Assembly (NCBI RefSeq): GCF_030646165.1
Contig: NZ_JAUTDO010000006.1
Coordinates: forward strand, 403,094 to 467,093
DNA length: 64,000 bases
Direction: 5' to 3'
Origin: Conexibacter sp. CPCC 206217
GTDB taxonomy: Bacteria > Actinomycetota > Thermoleophilia > Solirubrobacterales > Solirubrobacteraceae
Under the pieces are notes generated by a model that saw nothing but the letters and a program-made list of their open reading frames with translations, was not told the DNA's origin and searched no databases. The position numbers and the translations under genes are program-made. This document shows, piece by piece, positions 8,614-17,599 of the stretch; the stretch's first letter is position 1; each line of letters starts with the position of its first letter.

Positions 8614-8641
8614 AGGGCCGCGACGAACGTCGCGGCCCTTT
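8614..8641 (+). terminator. Intrinsic terminator after the dehydrogenase gene
   Basis: The arms 8614-8624 and 8629-8639 form an 11-bp GC-rich stem with a GAAC loop, followed by TTT. It lies 30 bases past the stop codon. Confidence 0.8.
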
Positions 8642-8650
8642 CGTCGTCGG

Positions 8651-8707
8651 CCCAGAGGACCGAAGGATCACTACCGCTCAGCGACAGCAATCCTTCGGTC
8701 CTCTGGG
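8651..8707. terminator. 18-bp inverted repeat between convergent genes
   Basis: CCCAGAGGACCGAAGGAT (8651-8668) is perfectly complementary to 8690-8707, with a 21-base loop. It ends 21 bases beyond the stop of the minus-strand E2 gene and probably serves as its terminator, backing up the plus-strand hairpin at 8614. Confidence 0.65.
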
Positions 8708-8728
8708 TTTCGGGCTCGGGCGGCGGCC

Positions 8729-10024
8729 TCAGAGCATGAACGCCAGCGGCTGTTCGAGCAGGTCGCGCAGGCGGGCGAGGAAGCGGGCGCCGTCGGCTCC
8801 GTAGATGATGCGGTGGTCGCAGGCGAGCGTGAGGGTCACCATCGGGCGGGCGACGACGTCGTCGTCGGGGCCGACCACGACCGCGCGCTTGGCGAGCGAG
8901 CCGACGGCGAGGATCGCGGCCTGCGGCTCGTTCACGACGGCGGTGAAGCTGTCGATGTCGAACATGCCGAGGTTGGAGACCGTGAACGTGCCGCCGTCCA
9001 GCTCGGCAGGGCTGATCTTGCCCTCGCGGACCTTCCCCGCCAGCGCGCGGGTCGTGCGCGCGATCTCGCCGAGCGAGGCGCGGTCGGCGTCGTAGACCGT
9101 CGGCACCAGCAGCGCGCCCTCGGTCGCGACCGCGACGCCGACGTTGACGCGGCCGTGGTTGACGAACGCGCCGTCCTCGAAGCCGCCGTTCACGAGCGGG
9201 TGCTCGCGCAGCGCCAGCGCCGACGCCTTCACGACGATGTCGTTGTACGACGGCAGCGGATCGGCACCGAGCGTGCGCAACTGCTCGCGCAGCTCGATGC
9301 AGGCGCTCATGTCGACGTCGACGCGCAGCTCGAACTCCGGCACGTTCGTGCGCGACTCGACCATCCGCCGCGCGATCGTCGCCTGCGTGCGCGTGAGCGG
9401 CTGCGGTGCGCCGGTGTCGCGGGCGTCGTCACGGGAGACGGGGGAGGGCGTCGCAGGTGCAGCGGTGGGGGCGGGGGCCTCGATCTGCTCGGTTGCCGCG
9501 CGCTCCACATCCGCTCGCACGACTCGCCCTGACGGACCGGTCCCGACGAGCCCCGCCAGGTCGATGCCGAGATCGGCGGCGACACGACGGGCGAGGGGAG
9601 AGGCCGCGACGCGACCGTCGCCGACGATCGGGGCCGCTGCGGCGAGTGCGGCGGGCGCCACGACTCCGTTGCCCGCCGCGCTCGCGGCTGTCGCAGGTGG
9701 CGTGCCTGCGGCCGCAGCCGCCAACGGCGTCGGCTCACCCGCGCCGGACGCGGAGACGGACGCAGCAGCCGCTTCCGCCGCCTCACCCGCCACCCCGACG
9801 ATCGCGATCGTCTCGCCGAGCGCCGCGACGCTGCCGGCGGCGGCGACGATGCGCAGCAGGACGCCGTCGGCGTCGGCCTCGTGCGTCACCGTCGCCTTGT
9901 CGGTCTCGATCTCCACGAGCGGCTGGCCCTTGCTGACCTGCTCGCCCTCGGCGACGAGCCACTCCACGACGGTGGCCTCCTCCATCGCGTCCGACAGGCG
10001 CGGCATCAAGATCTCGACCGACAT
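8729..10024 (-). CDS. Dihydrolipoyl acyltransferase (E2) of a 2-oxo acid dehydrogenase complex
   Basis: The 431-residue protein has the E2 domain order. A lipoyl domain (1-78) carries the lipoylated lysine in IETDKATVT (K43). An Ala/Pro linker and a peripheral-subunit-binding domain follow (about 138-175, ASPLARRVAADLGIDLAG). The acyltransferase domain (about 210-431) has its active-site histidine in CDHRIIYGADGA. It transfers an acyl group from E1 to CoA. It is divergent from the E1 genes, and the 166-base gap holds two LacI-type operators. No E3 gene is visible, so a shared dihydrolipoyl dehydrogenase elsewhere must be used. An acetoin- or branched-chain-type complex fits as well as a pyruvate one. 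Confidence 0.88.
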   Translation of the reverse strand: MSVEILMPRLSDAMEEATVVEWLVAEGEQVSKGQPLVEIETDKATVTHEADADGVLLRIVAAAGSVAALGETIAIVGVAGEAAEAAAASVSASGAGEPTPLAAAAAGTPPATAASAAGNGVVAPAALAAAAPIVGDGRVAASPLARRVAADLGIDLAGLVGTGPSGRVVRADVERAATEQIEAPAPTAAPATPSPVSRDDARDTGAPQPLTRTQATIARRMVESRTNVPEFELRVDVDMSACIELREQLRTLGADPLPSYNDIVVKASALALREHPLVNGGFEDGAFVNHGRVNVGVAVATEGALLVPTVYDADRASLGEIARTTRALAGKVREGKISPAELDGGTFTVSNLGMFDIDSFTAVVNEPQAAILAVGSLAKRAVVVGPDDDVVARPMVTLTLACDHRIIYGADGARFLARLRDLLEQPLAFML

Positions 10025-10098
10025 GCAGTCCGTCCTCCTCGGGTGGGGCGTCCGGGCGGCTCATCCGCACGAACTCCACGGTGGCCCGGTTGCAGAGA

Positions 10099-10112
10099 TG
10101 CAAACGATTGCG
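10099..10112 (-). promoter_or_regulatory. LacI-type operator in the E1/E2 divergent region (copy 1)
   Basis: TGCAAACGATTGCG matches the regulon consensus at 13 of 14 positions. It lies 75 bases upstream of the E2 start. A minus-strand CATATC immediately upstream could be the -10 element of the E2 promoter. Confidence 0.7.
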
Positions 10113-10155
10113 ATATGGTTTCTACCACACCGCAGTGGCCTGTTGCCACCTGTGG

Positions 10156-10169
10156 CGCAATCGTTTGTG
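10156..10169 (+). promoter_or_regulatory. LacI-type operator in the E1/E2 divergent region (copy 2)
   Basis: CGCAATCGTTTGTG is the consensus read on the opposite strand with two changes. It ends 21 bases before the GTG start of the E1-alpha gene, the same position relative to the start as the operators of other regulon members. Confidence 0.65.
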
Positions 10170-10190
10170 CACACCCGGGAGGAGTCACTC

Positions 10191-11168
10191 GTGGCGAAGG
10201 CCAACACTGCCGCGGCGCCGGACGCGGTCCGTCCGTACCTCGCGTCGTATGGACGGATGCAGCTGATCCGTCTGTTCGAGGAGGAGATGCACCGCCTCTA
10301 TCTGAGAGGCGATCTGCACGGCACGACCCACCTGACGATCGGGCAGGAGGCGATCCCGACCGGGATCTGCCAGGCGCTGCGTCCCGACGACTACATCGCC
10401 GGCACCTACCGCGGTCACGGTCACGCGCTCGCCAAGGGCAGCGAGACCGAGGGCATGGTCGCCGAGATGATCGGCCGCGTCACCGGCACCTGCGGCGGCC
10501 GCTCCGGCTCGATGAACGTGATCGACAAGGAGAAGGGCGTCGTCGGCTGCTACGGCATCGTCGGCGGCTCGATCGCCGCCGCCACCGGCGCCGCGCTCAG
10601 CGGCAAGCAGCAGGACCGTGTCGCGGTCGCCTTCTTCGGCGACGGCGCGACCAATCAGGCGTACTTCTTCGAGTGCATGAACTTCGCCAAGATCCTCAAC
10701 CTGCCGTTGGTCCTCGTCTGCGAGAACAACTGGTACGGCGAGTGGACGCCGCTGGAGAAGTCGACCGCCGGCGCCGACATCGCCAAGCGCGCCGAGCCGT
10801 TCGGGATCCCGAACGCGAAGGTCGACGGTAACGACCTCTACGCCGTCGTCGAGGCCGCCAGGGAAGCCGTCGACCGCGCCCGCTCCGGCGGCGGGCCGAC
10901 GTTGTTGGAGTGCCAGACCTACCGCCACTTCGGCCACTCGAAGTCCGACCCGGCGAAGTACCGCCCCGAGGGCGAGCTGGAAAAGTGGAGAGAGCGCGAC
11001 CCGCTGATCGTCGCGCGCCAGCGGCTGCTCGACGAGGGCGTCTCCGAGCAGGAGCTCGACGCCGTCGAGGCCGCCACCCGCGCGGAGCTGGAGCAGGCCG
11101 TCGCGGCCGCGCTCGCCGCGCCGTACCCCGATCCCGCCATCGAGCTCACGGAGTTCGCACCCGCATGA
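10191..11168 (+). CDS. E1-alpha subunit of a thiamine-dependent 2-oxo acid (acetoin/pyruvate-type) dehydrogenase
   Basis: This 325-residue subunit has the TPP-binding motif GDGATNQAYFFECMNFA ending in the N of CENNWYGEW (about 149-184), and the GHGHALAKG loop with the catalytic-type histidines (about 81). Its length matches AcoA/PdhA-type alpha chains of heterotetrameric E1. GTG 10191 is chosen for the GGGAGGAG ribosome site 8 bases upstream and because the operator lies directly before it. The stop overlaps the ATG of the beta gene. It decarboxylates the 2-oxo acid or acetoin and passes the acyl group to E2. Confidence 0.88.
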   Translation: MAKANTAAAPDAVRPYLASYGRMQLIRLFEEEMHRLYLRGDLHGTTHLTIGQEAIPTGICQALRPDDYIAGTYRGHGHALAKGSETEGMVAEMIGRVTGTCGGRSGSMNVIDKEKGVVGCYGIVGGSIAAATGAALSGKQQDRVAVAFFGDGATNQAYFFECMNFAKILNLPLVLVCENNWYGEWTPLEKSTAGADIAKRAEPFGIPNAKVDGNDLYAVVEAAREAVDRARSGGGPTLLECQTYRHFGHSKSDPAKYRPEGELEKWRERDPLIVARQRLLDEGVSEQELDAVEAATRAELEQAVAAALAAPYPDPAIELTEFAPA

Positions 11169-12148
11169 CCAGACCGCTCGAGTTCCGCACCGCGATCCGC
11201 GACGCCATCGCGGAGGAGATGGAGCGCGACGACTCCGTCATCCTGTTCGGCGAGGACGTCGTCCCCGGCGGCGTCTTCAACGTCACGCCCGGCCTGCACG
11301 AGCGCTTCGGCGACGCGCGCGTCTTCGACACCCCGATCTCCGAGCTGGCGATGTCCGGCGCCGCCTACGGCGCGGCCGTCACGGGCCTGCGCCCGATCGT
11401 CGAGATCATGTACGGCGACTTCATGGCGCTGCCGATGGACTCGCTCGTCAACCAGGCCGCGAAGTACTGGTTCATCTCCAACGAGCAGGGCACCGTCCCG
11501 CTCGTCGTGCGCAGCGCCGTCGGCGCCGGCGGCCGCTTCGGCGCGATCCACTCGCAGAACCACGGCCCGTGGTTTCAGAGCGTGCCGGGCATCAAGATCG
11601 CGATGCCGTCCTCGCCCGCCGAGGCGAAGGGGCTGATGAAGGCCGCGATCCGCGACCCCAACCCGGTCATCTTCCTGGAGCACAAGCGGCTCTACTCGAT
11701 CAAGGGCGACGCGCCCGCCGACGGCGAGGTCATCGAGCTCGGCAAGGCCGGGATCCCGCGCGGCGGCGACGACCTCACGATCGTCTCGATCGGCAAGGGC
11801 GTGCAGGATGCGCTTGCCGCCGCCGAGACGCTGGCGCAAGCCGGCGTCAGCGTCGAGGTCGTCGACCTGCGCACGCTGCGCCCGCTCGACGTCGACACCG
11901 TGCTGCAGTCGGTCGCCAAGACGCACCGCCTGCTGGCGGTCGACGAGGGACCGCGCACGGGCGGCTGGGCGACCGGCCTGCTGGGCGCGATCGCCGAGGC
12001 CGGCCTGCACGAGCTGGACGACGTCTGGGTCGTCGCGCCCGGCGAGGTCGCGGTGCCGTACAGCCCACCGCTGGAGGACAACCTGCTGCCGAGCGCGAGC
12101 ACGATCGTCGAATCGGTCCACCAGCGTCTCGGCGCGGGCGTGGCGTAA
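11165..12148 (+). CDS. E1-beta subunit of the 2-oxo acid dehydrogenase
   Basis: The 327-residue protein has the E1-beta order: a pyrimidine-binding domain with GEDVVPGGVFNVTPGL (about 20-38) and DTPISELAMSGAAYGAA (about 57-73), and a C-terminal transketolase domain with VVDLRTLRPLDVDTV (about 237). The GIHSQNHGPWF region corresponds to the active-site loop. It is coupled to the alpha gene by ATGA and followed after two bases by the aldehyde dehydrogenase start. Confidence 0.88.
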   Translation: MTRPLEFRTAIRDAIAEEMERDDSVILFGEDVVPGGVFNVTPGLHERFGDARVFDTPISELAMSGAAYGAAVTGLRPIVEIMYGDFMALPMDSLVNQAAKYWFISNEQGTVPLVVRSAVGAGGRFGAIHSQNHGPWFQSVPGIKIAMPSSPAEAKGLMKAAIRDPNPVIFLEHKRLYSIKGDAPADGEVIELGKAGIPRGGDDLTIVSIGKGVQDALAAAETLAQAGVSVEVVDLRTLRPLDVDTVLQSVAKTHRLLAVDEGPRTGGWATGLLGAIAEAGLHELDDVWVVAPGEVAVPYSPPLEDNLLPSASTIVESVHQRLGAGVA

Positions 12149-12150
12149 CG

Positions 12151-13629
12151 ATGGCCGCGACGACGATCCACCCCGACAAGGACGCGCTGCTGCAGCGCGT
12201 CCCGACCGGCCTCTACATCGCCGGCGAGTGGCGCGCGGCGACCGGCGGCAGGACGCTCGGCGTCGAGGATCCGGCGACCGGCGAGACGCTCGCCGAGATC
12301 GCCGACGCGACGCCTGAGGACGCGGTCGCGGCGCTCGACGCCGCCTGCGCCGTGCAGGAGCAGTGGGCGCAGCACCCGCCGCGTGAGCGCGGCGAGATCC
12401 TGCGGCGCGCGTTCGAGGAGCTGATCGACCGCTCCGAGGAGCTGTCGCTGCTGATGACGCTGGAGATGGGCAAGCCGCTCTCCGAAGCGCGCGGCGAGAT
12501 CGCCTACGCCGCCGAGTACTTCCGCTGGTTCAGCGAGGAGGCGGTGCGGATCGACGGCCGTTACGCGACCGCGCCCGACGGCAGATCGAGACTGCTCGTG
12601 ATGAAGCAGCCGGTCGGCCCGTGCCTGCTGATCACGCCGTGGAACTTCCCGATGGCGATGGGTACGCGCAAGATCGGCCCGGCGATCGCGGCCGGCTGCA
12701 CGATGGTGATGAAGCCGGCGAAGCAGACGCCGCTGTCGACGTTCGCGCTCGCCGACATCCTCGAGCGCGCCGGCCTGCCGGCGGGCGTGCTGAACGTGAT
12801 CGCGAGCAGCAGCGCGTCGAGCATCATCACGCCGCTGATCACCGACGCGCGCATGCGCAAGGTCTCCTTCACCGGCTCGACCGAGATCGGCCGCCTGCTC
12901 GTCAAGCAGGGGGCGGAGCAGCTGCTGCGCTCGTCGATGGAGCTGGGCGGCAACGCTCCGTTCGTCGTCTTCGAGGACGCCGACCTCGACAAGGCCGTCG
13001 AGGGCGCGATGCTGGCGAAGATGCGCAACGGCGGCGAGGCCTGCACCGCGGCAAACCGCTTCTTCGTGCACGACAGCGTCGCGGACGAATTCACCAAGCG
13101 GCTTGCCGAGCGGATGGGTGACCTCAAGGTCGGCCACGGCGCCGCCGACGGGACGCAGGTCGGCCCGCTGATCGACGGCACCGAGCGCGCGAAGGTCGCC
13201 GCGCTCGTCGACGACGCGCGAGAGCGCGGCGCCGAGGTGCTGACGGGCGGCGCGCCGGTCGACGGTCCCGGCTACTTCTACGCCCCGACGGTGCTGAGGT
13301 CGGTCCCGCTCGGCGCGCGTGTGCTGGAGGAGGAGATCTTCGGCCCGGTCGCGCCGGTGCAGACGTTCACCGACGAGGACGACGTCGTGGCGCGTGCGAA
13401 CGCAACGGAGTACGGTCTCGTCGCGTATGTGTTCACGCGCGATCTCGACCGTGCACTGCGCGTCGGTGCACACCTGGAGACCGGCATGCTCGGCATCAAC
13501 CAGGGCATCGTCTCCAACCCCGCGGCGCCGTTCGGCGGCGTCAAGCACTCCGGCTTCGGCCGCGAGGGCGGGCGCGAGGGGATCGACGAGTACCTCGCGA
13601 CGAAGTACTTCGCGATCGCGAACGGTTAG
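12151..13629 (+). CDS. NAD(P)-dependent aldehyde dehydrogenase (succinate-semialdehyde dehydrogenase-like)
   Basis: This full-length 492-residue ALDH has the coenzyme loop SFTGSTEIG, the general-base Glu in MELGGNAPF (about E264) and the catalytic Cys in GGEACTAANRF (about C297). The C-terminal PFGGVKHSGFGREGG is typical of the GabD/SSADH branch. It oxidises an aldehyde intermediate to the acid. The ATG follows the E1-beta stop by two bases, so the gene depends on read-through translation from upstream. It belongs to the LacI-controlled transcript that starts at the E1-alpha gene. Confidence 0.88.
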   Translation: MAATTIHPDKDALLQRVPTGLYIAGEWRAATGGRTLGVEDPATGETLAEIADATPEDAVAALDAACAVQEQWAQHPPRERGEILRRAFEELIDRSEELSLLMTLEMGKPLSEARGEIAYAAEYFRWFSEEAVRIDGRYATAPDGRSRLLVMKQPVGPCLLITPWNFPMAMGTRKIGPAIAAGCTMVMKPAKQTPLSTFALADILERAGLPAGVLNVIASSSASSIITPLITDARMRKVSFTGSTEIGRLLVKQGAEQLLRSSMELGGNAPFVVFEDADLDKAVEGAMLAKMRNGGEACTAANRFFVHDSVADEFTKRLAERMGDLKVGHGAADGTQVGPLIDGTERAKVAALVDDARERGAEVLTGGAPVDGPGYFYAPTVLRSVPLGARVLEEEIFGPVAPVQTFTDEDDVVARANATEYGLVAYVFTRDLDRALRVGAHLETGMLGINQGIVSNPAAPFGGVKHSGFGREGGREGIDEYLATKYFAIANG

Positions 13630-13646
13630 CTAGCGGGCAGGTCCGG

Positions 13647-14915
13647 ATGGGCGCGCTTGGCAAGGGCGCGGCGTGGTCACCCCTGCGCCATCGTGCCTTC
13701 CGGATCGTCTGGCTGACGTTCCTGGCCGTCCAGATCGCGAACTGGGCGGAGACGGTCGGCGCCGTCGAGGTGATCTCCGAGCAGTCGTCCTCGACGCTGC
13801 TGCTGGCGCTCGTGCAGACCGCCTCGACGCTGCCGGCGGTGCTGTTCGCGCTGCCGGCCGGCGTCGCCGCCGACATGGTCGACCGCCGCCGCCTCGTGAT
13901 CGTCCTGATCGCGCTGACGGCGTTCGCGATGGCGGTGCTGAGCGGGCTCGTCGCGGGCGACATGGCGTCGCCGGCGGTGGTGCTGGGCCTGACGTTCGCG
14001 ATGGGCGCGACGATCGCGATCGCGATCCCGACCTTCGCCGCGCTGATCCAGGACCTCGTGCCGCGCGCCGACATCGCCAACGCGGTCGCGCTGAACGGGA
14101 TCTCGATCAACCTCGCGCGCGTCGTCGGCCCGGCGCTCGCGGGCGGGATCCTGGCGCTGGTCGGCGCGGGCGTGCTGTTCGCGCTGCTGGCGGCGGCGCT
14201 GAGCGCGATGGCGATCACGCTGCTGACGGCGCCGCGCTCGACGACCCCGCCGCCCGGCAAGGGCGAGCGGATCGGCGACGCGCTGAAGGTCGGGCTGCGC
14301 TTCGCGCGCTCCTCGCGCGAGCTGCAGGTCTGCCTCGTGCGTGGCTTCCTGTTCGTGCTGCCCGCGAGCGCGATGTGGGCGGTGCTGCCGGCCGTCGCGG
14401 TCGACAGCCTGCACCTCGACGCGGCCGCGTTCGGCGGGATCCTCGGTGCGCTCGGCGTCGGCGCGGTGCTCGGCGCGCAGGTGCTGCCGCACGTGCGCGC
14501 CCGCTTCGGGCTGGAGCCGCTGATCCTCTGCGGCAGCGTCTACGCCGCCGTCAACCTGCTCGTGCTCGGGCTCGTGCACGTGACCGCGATCGTGGTCGTC
14601 TCGCTCGTGCTGACGGGCGTCGCCTGGATGGCCGTCGTCTCGTCGCTGCAGACGGCGGCGCAGCTGGCGGCGCGCACGAGAGTGCGCGGGCGGGCGCTGT
14701 CGATCTACCAGCTCGTCTTCCAGGGCGGGATGTCGGGCGGCAGCGCGATCTGGGGCGTCGTGGCGCAGATGGCGGGGTTGCGCCCCGCGCTGCTGGTCGC
14801 GGCCTGCGGCCTGCTCGCGACGCTGCTGGCGCGCCACCGCTGGCCGCTGGCGCACGCGGCCGAGGTGATCACGGTCGGCCGCGCGGCGCCGGCCGGGGAC
14901 GCGGCCGCGAAGTGA
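13647..14915 (+). CDS. MFS transporter
   Basis: The 422-residue hydrophobic protein has about 12 membrane helices and the loop AAGVAADMVDRRRLVIVL (about 68-85), the MFS cytoplasmic motif between helices 2 and 3. The family resembles the MFS_3/EntS-type drug or siderophore exporters. It is probably a product or substrate exporter of the LacI-controlled pathway. The gene starts 17 bases after the ALDH stop and overlaps the TauE-like gene by GTGA. The start has no clear ribosome site, so the N-terminus is uncertain. Confidence 0.8.
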   Translation: MGALGKGAAWSPLRHRAFRIVWLTFLAVQIANWAETVGAVEVISEQSSSTLLLALVQTASTLPAVLFALPAGVAADMVDRRRLVIVLIALTAFAMAVLSGLVAGDMASPAVVLGLTFAMGATIAIAIPTFAALIQDLVPRADIANAVALNGISINLARVVGPALAGGILALVGAGVLFALLAAALSAMAITLLTAPRSTTPPPGKGERIGDALKVGLRFARSSRELQVCLVRGFLFVLPASAMWAVLPAVAVDSLHLDAAAFGGILGALGVGAVLGAQVLPHVRARFGLEPLILCGSVYAAVNLLVLGLVHVTAIVVVSLVLTGVAWMAVVSSLQTAAQLAARTRVRGRALSIYQLVFQGGMSGGSAIWGVVAQMAGLRPALLVAACGLLATLLARHRWPLAHAAEVITVGRAAPAGDAAAK

Positions 14916-15667
14916 CGCTGCTGGAGGCGATCGCGGTGCTGCTGGCCGGGGTCGCGGCGGGGACGGTCAACGCCGTCGTCGGCAGCGGCACGCTCGTGAC
15001 GTTCCCGGTCCTGCTGGCGGTCGGCTTCGCGCCGGTGACGGCGAACGTCTCGAACACGGTCGGGCTCGTGCCGGGGTCGCTGTCGGCCGTCTGGGGCTAT
15101 CGCAAGGAGCTCGCCGGCCAGCGCAGGCGGATGGTCCGCTACGGGCTCGCGTCGCTGCTGGGCGGGTCGATCGGCGCGGCGCTGCTGTTCGCGCTGCCGG
15201 AGTCGGCGTTCGAGGCGATCGTGCCGGTGATGATCGCGATAGCGCTGCTGCTGGTGATCTTCCAGCCGCGGATCGCGCGCTGGCTGGCCGCGCGCAGGCC
15301 TGCGCACGCTTCGCCCGACGGCGGCACGGGATCGGCCGTGCTGACGGTCGGTTCGGGCGTCTACGGCGGCTACTTCGGCGCGGGGCAGGGGATCCTGCTG
15401 ATCGCGATCCTCGGGCTCACGCTCGACGACGAGCTGCACCGCGTCGTGGCGCTGAAGAACGTCTGCGCGGGGCTCGTCAACCTGATCGCCGGGATCGTCT
15501 TCATCCTGGTCGCGGACGTCGACTGGCGGGTGGTCGCGTTGATCGCCGTCGGCTCGACGGCGGGCGGTCTGCTGGGCGCGCGGATCGGCCGCCGCCTGCC
15601 GGCGCCAGCTTTGCGCGTCGTGATCGTGCTGGTGGGGATCGCGGCTATGCTGCAACTGCTGACGTGA
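14912..15667 (+). CDS. TauE/SafE-family membrane permease
   Basis: This 251-residue protein has around eight membrane helices. The two halves each show the family motif: GTVNAVVGSGTLVTFPVLL near the N-terminus and YGGYFGAGQGILLIAIL in the middle. TauE/SafE proteins export sulfite, sulfoacetate or related organic anions. Its presence here, with a NitT/TauT-type importer just downstream, hints at a sulfonate or other small organic acid substrate. The GTG start overlaps the MFS stop. It ends the E1-ALDH-MFS operon. Confidence 0.85.
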   Translation: MTLLEAIAVLLAGVAAGTVNAVVGSGTLVTFPVLLAVGFAPVTANVSNTVGLVPGSLSAVWGYRKELAGQRRRMVRYGLASLLGGSIGAALLFALPESAFEAIVPVMIAIALLLVIFQPRIARWLAARRPAHASPDGGTGSAVLTVGSGVYGGYFGAGQGILLIAILGLTLDDELHRVVALKNVCAGLVNLIAGIVFILVADVDWRVVALIAVGSTAGGLLGARIGRRLPAPALRVVIVLVGIAAMLQLLT

Positions 15668-15747
15668 GGCGCTGTTCAGACCCCTTTCCGGGGAGACTGC
15701 GGCGCCCGTCGGCGCGGTCGCGAGGAGTGTCTTTATGAGCCGTTCGC

Positions 15748-15777
15748 TTGACTGCGCTCCCTCGCTCCCTGTATAAG
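15748..15777 (+). promoter_or_regulatory. Promoter of the LacI-controlled ABC transporter operon
   Basis: TTGACT (15748-15753) and TATAAG (15772-15777) with an 18-base spacer form the best sigma-70-like promoter in this part of the window. The first LacI-type operator begins at the next base. Confidence 0.7.
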
Positions 15778-15791
15778 TGCAAACGATTGTG
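15778..15791 (+). promoter_or_regulatory. LacI-type operator 1 of the ABC operon
   Basis: TGCAAACGATTGTG directly abuts the -10 hexamer and covers the expected transcription start. It is the first of two operators whose starts are 34 bases apart, roughly three helical turns, allowing two repressor dimers on one face. Confidence 0.75.
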
Positions 15792-15811
15792 GCGGCGCTC
15801 GACCGGAGCAC

Positions 15812-15825
15812 TGCAAACGATTGCT
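15812..15825 (+). promoter_or_regulatory. LacI-type operator 2 of the ABC operon
   Basis: TGCAAACGATTGCT lies 22 bases before the ATG of the ATPase gene, in the 5' leader of the transcript. It matches 13 of 14 consensus positions. Confidence 0.75.
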
Positions 15826-15847
15826 TAGGAGAGAGTGGAGCCATTCG

Positions 15848-16717
15848 ATGCTCAAACGAGCTGTGGCAGAAGAGCTGACGGGTGATGCGGTCGATGGCGC
15901 CCGCGACGACATGACCGACGCACCGTTGATCGCGGCGCATCACGTGACCGCGAGCTACGACAACAAGCGCGCGGGTACGCGCCTGACGGCGTTGCGCGAC
16001 GTCTCGCTGGAGATCAGAAGGGGCGAGTTCATCGCGATCGTCGGACCGTCCGGCTGTGGCAAGACGACGTTCATCAACATGATCGCCGGCTTCGTCAAGC
16101 CGATGGAGGGCGAGGTGCTCGTCCGCGGCCTGCCGGTCAAGGGGCCCGGCTCCGACCGCGCGATGGTGTTCCAGGACTACGCGCTGCTGCCGTGGCGCAC
16201 GGTCGAGCGCAACGTCATGTTCGCGCTGGAGAACCACCGCGGCGGTGACAAGGAGCACAACAAGCGCCGCGTCGCGGAGACGATCGGGCTGGTCGGCCTG
16301 ACCGGCTTCGAGAACTCGTATCCGTACGAGCTGTCGGGCGGCATGCGCCAGCGCGTCGGGATCGCTCGCGCACTCGCGTGCGATCCCGAGATCCTGCTGA
16401 TGGACGAGCCGTTCGGCGCCGTCGACGCGATGACGCGCGAGGCGATGCAGGCCGAGCTGGAGGCGATCATCGGCAAGACCGGGCAGACCGTCGTCTTCAT
16501 CACGCACTCGATCGACGAGGCGATCACGCTTGCCGATCGCGTCGTCGTCGTGTCGAGTCGTCCGGGCAGGATCCGCGAGGTGATCGACGTCGACCTCCCG
16601 CGCTCGCGGTTCGAGGACGAGGTCAAGCTGATGCCCCGCTTCTCGGAGCTGCGTGAGCATCTCTGGAACCTGTTCAGAGCCGAGGCGCTCGGCGCCAAGA
16701 GCGAGGAGGCCGCCTGA
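15848..16717 (+). CDS. ABC transporter ATPase, NitT/TauT (nitrate/sulfonate/taurine) type
   Basis: This 289-residue ATPase has Walker A GPSGCGKTT (about 66), the Q-loop FQDYALLPWRTVERNV typical of SsuB/TauB, the signature LSGGMRQRVGIARAL and Walker B ILLMDEPFGAVD. It energises import together with the permease and lipoprotein that follow. The ATG at 15848 is preceded by GGAGAGAGTGGAG. An internal ATG at 15911 would give the more usual family length, so the first 21 residues may be an extension. It leads the operon running to the second M24 gene. Confidence 0.9.
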   Translation: MLKRAVAEELTGDAVDGARDDMTDAPLIAAHHVTASYDNKRAGTRLTALRDVSLEIRRGEFIAIVGPSGCGKTTFINMIAGFVKPMEGEVLVRGLPVKGPGSDRAMVFQDYALLPWRTVERNVMFALENHRGGDKEHNKRRVAETIGLVGLTGFENSYPYELSGGMRQRVGIARALACDPEILLMDEPFGAVDAMTREAMQAELEAIIGKTGQTVVFITHSIDEAITLADRVVVVSSRPGRIREVIDVDLPRSRFEDEVKLMPRFSELREHLWNLFRAEALGAKSEEAA

Positions 16718-17556
16718 TGCCCGCCACGACCGCGATCCCCAGATCGCAGCAGAGCGCGATCGAGAGAATCGAGATCTCGCTCGGCACGCGCATCATGCGC
16801 TACAAGACGGTCTACATCACGATCGTCAACCTCGCGTGCTTCTTCGTCCTGTGGCAGCTGATCGCCAAGGCCGAGATCGTCAACCCGCTGTTCCTGCCGT
16901 CGGCGACCGAGACCTTCGACGCGCTCTGGACCGGCTTCAGCGACGGGGTCATCTGGCCGGAGCTGAAGCACTCGCTCATCAACTTCCTCGTCGGCATGGC
17001 GATATCGATCGCCATCGGCGTGCCCGTCGGCCTGCTGATGGGCGTCAGCAGAGTCGTCGACACCGTCCTCAGCCCCTACGTGTGGGCGATGACGGCGCTG
17101 CCGCGCGTCGCCCTGATCCCCCTGCTGCTGCTGATCCTCGGCTTCGGCAACACGATGCAGCTCGTGATCATCGTGCTGTCGGCCGTCTTCCCGATCATCA
17201 TCAACTGCATGGCCGGCGTGAAGACCGTCGAGCCGTCGCTGCTGCGCGCCGGTCGCACCTTCGGCGCAAGTCAGCCGCAGATGTACCTCAAGATCATCCT
17301 GCCGTTCACGCTGCCCTTCGTCATCTCCGGCATCAACCAGGGCATCGCCCGCGGCCTCGTCGGCATGCTCATCGGTGAGCTGCTCGGCGGCGGCGGCGAG
17401 GGCCTCGGCTACCTGCTGGACAGATCGGCGGATCAGTTCAATTCGGGGCTGCTGTACGGCACGCTGCTGCTGCTCGCAGTGATGTCCGTCGGGCTGGTGC
17501 AGTTCATGCGCTGGCTCGAACGTCGCGTCGCGCCCTGGCGTGAAGTCGCCCGGTGA
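16717..17556 (+). CDS. ABC transporter permease, NitT/TauT type
   Basis: The 279-residue protein has six predicted helices and the binding-protein-dependent transport loop (LLRAGRTFGASQPQMYLKI, about 175-193) that docks on the ATPase. The N-terminal FLPSATETFDAL is characteristic of SsuC-like permeases. The ATG shares one base with the ATPase stop (TGATG). Confidence 0.9.
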   Translation: MPATTAIPRSQQSAIERIEISLGTRIMRYKTVYITIVNLACFFVLWQLIAKAEIVNPLFLPSATETFDALWTGFSDGVIWPELKHSLINFLVGMAISIAIGVPVGLLMGVSRVVDTVLSPYVWAMTALPRVALIPLLLLILGFGNTMQLVIIVLSAVFPIIINCMAGVKTVEPSLLRAGRTFGASQPQMYLKIILPFTLPFVISGINQGIARGLVGMLIGELLGGGGEGLGYLLDRSADQFNSGLLYGTLLLLAVMSVGLVQFMRWLERRVAPWREVAR

Positions 17557-17599
17557 AGTACGTCGTTCCATCGTTTCAACCGAAGGAATGGGAGAGAGA

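Noticed and set aside
11180..11200. Possible extra tandem repeats and CRISPR-like arrays across the window
   Set aside because: Repeated GCG/CGC-rich words are common but no regularly spaced repeat with unique spacers was found.
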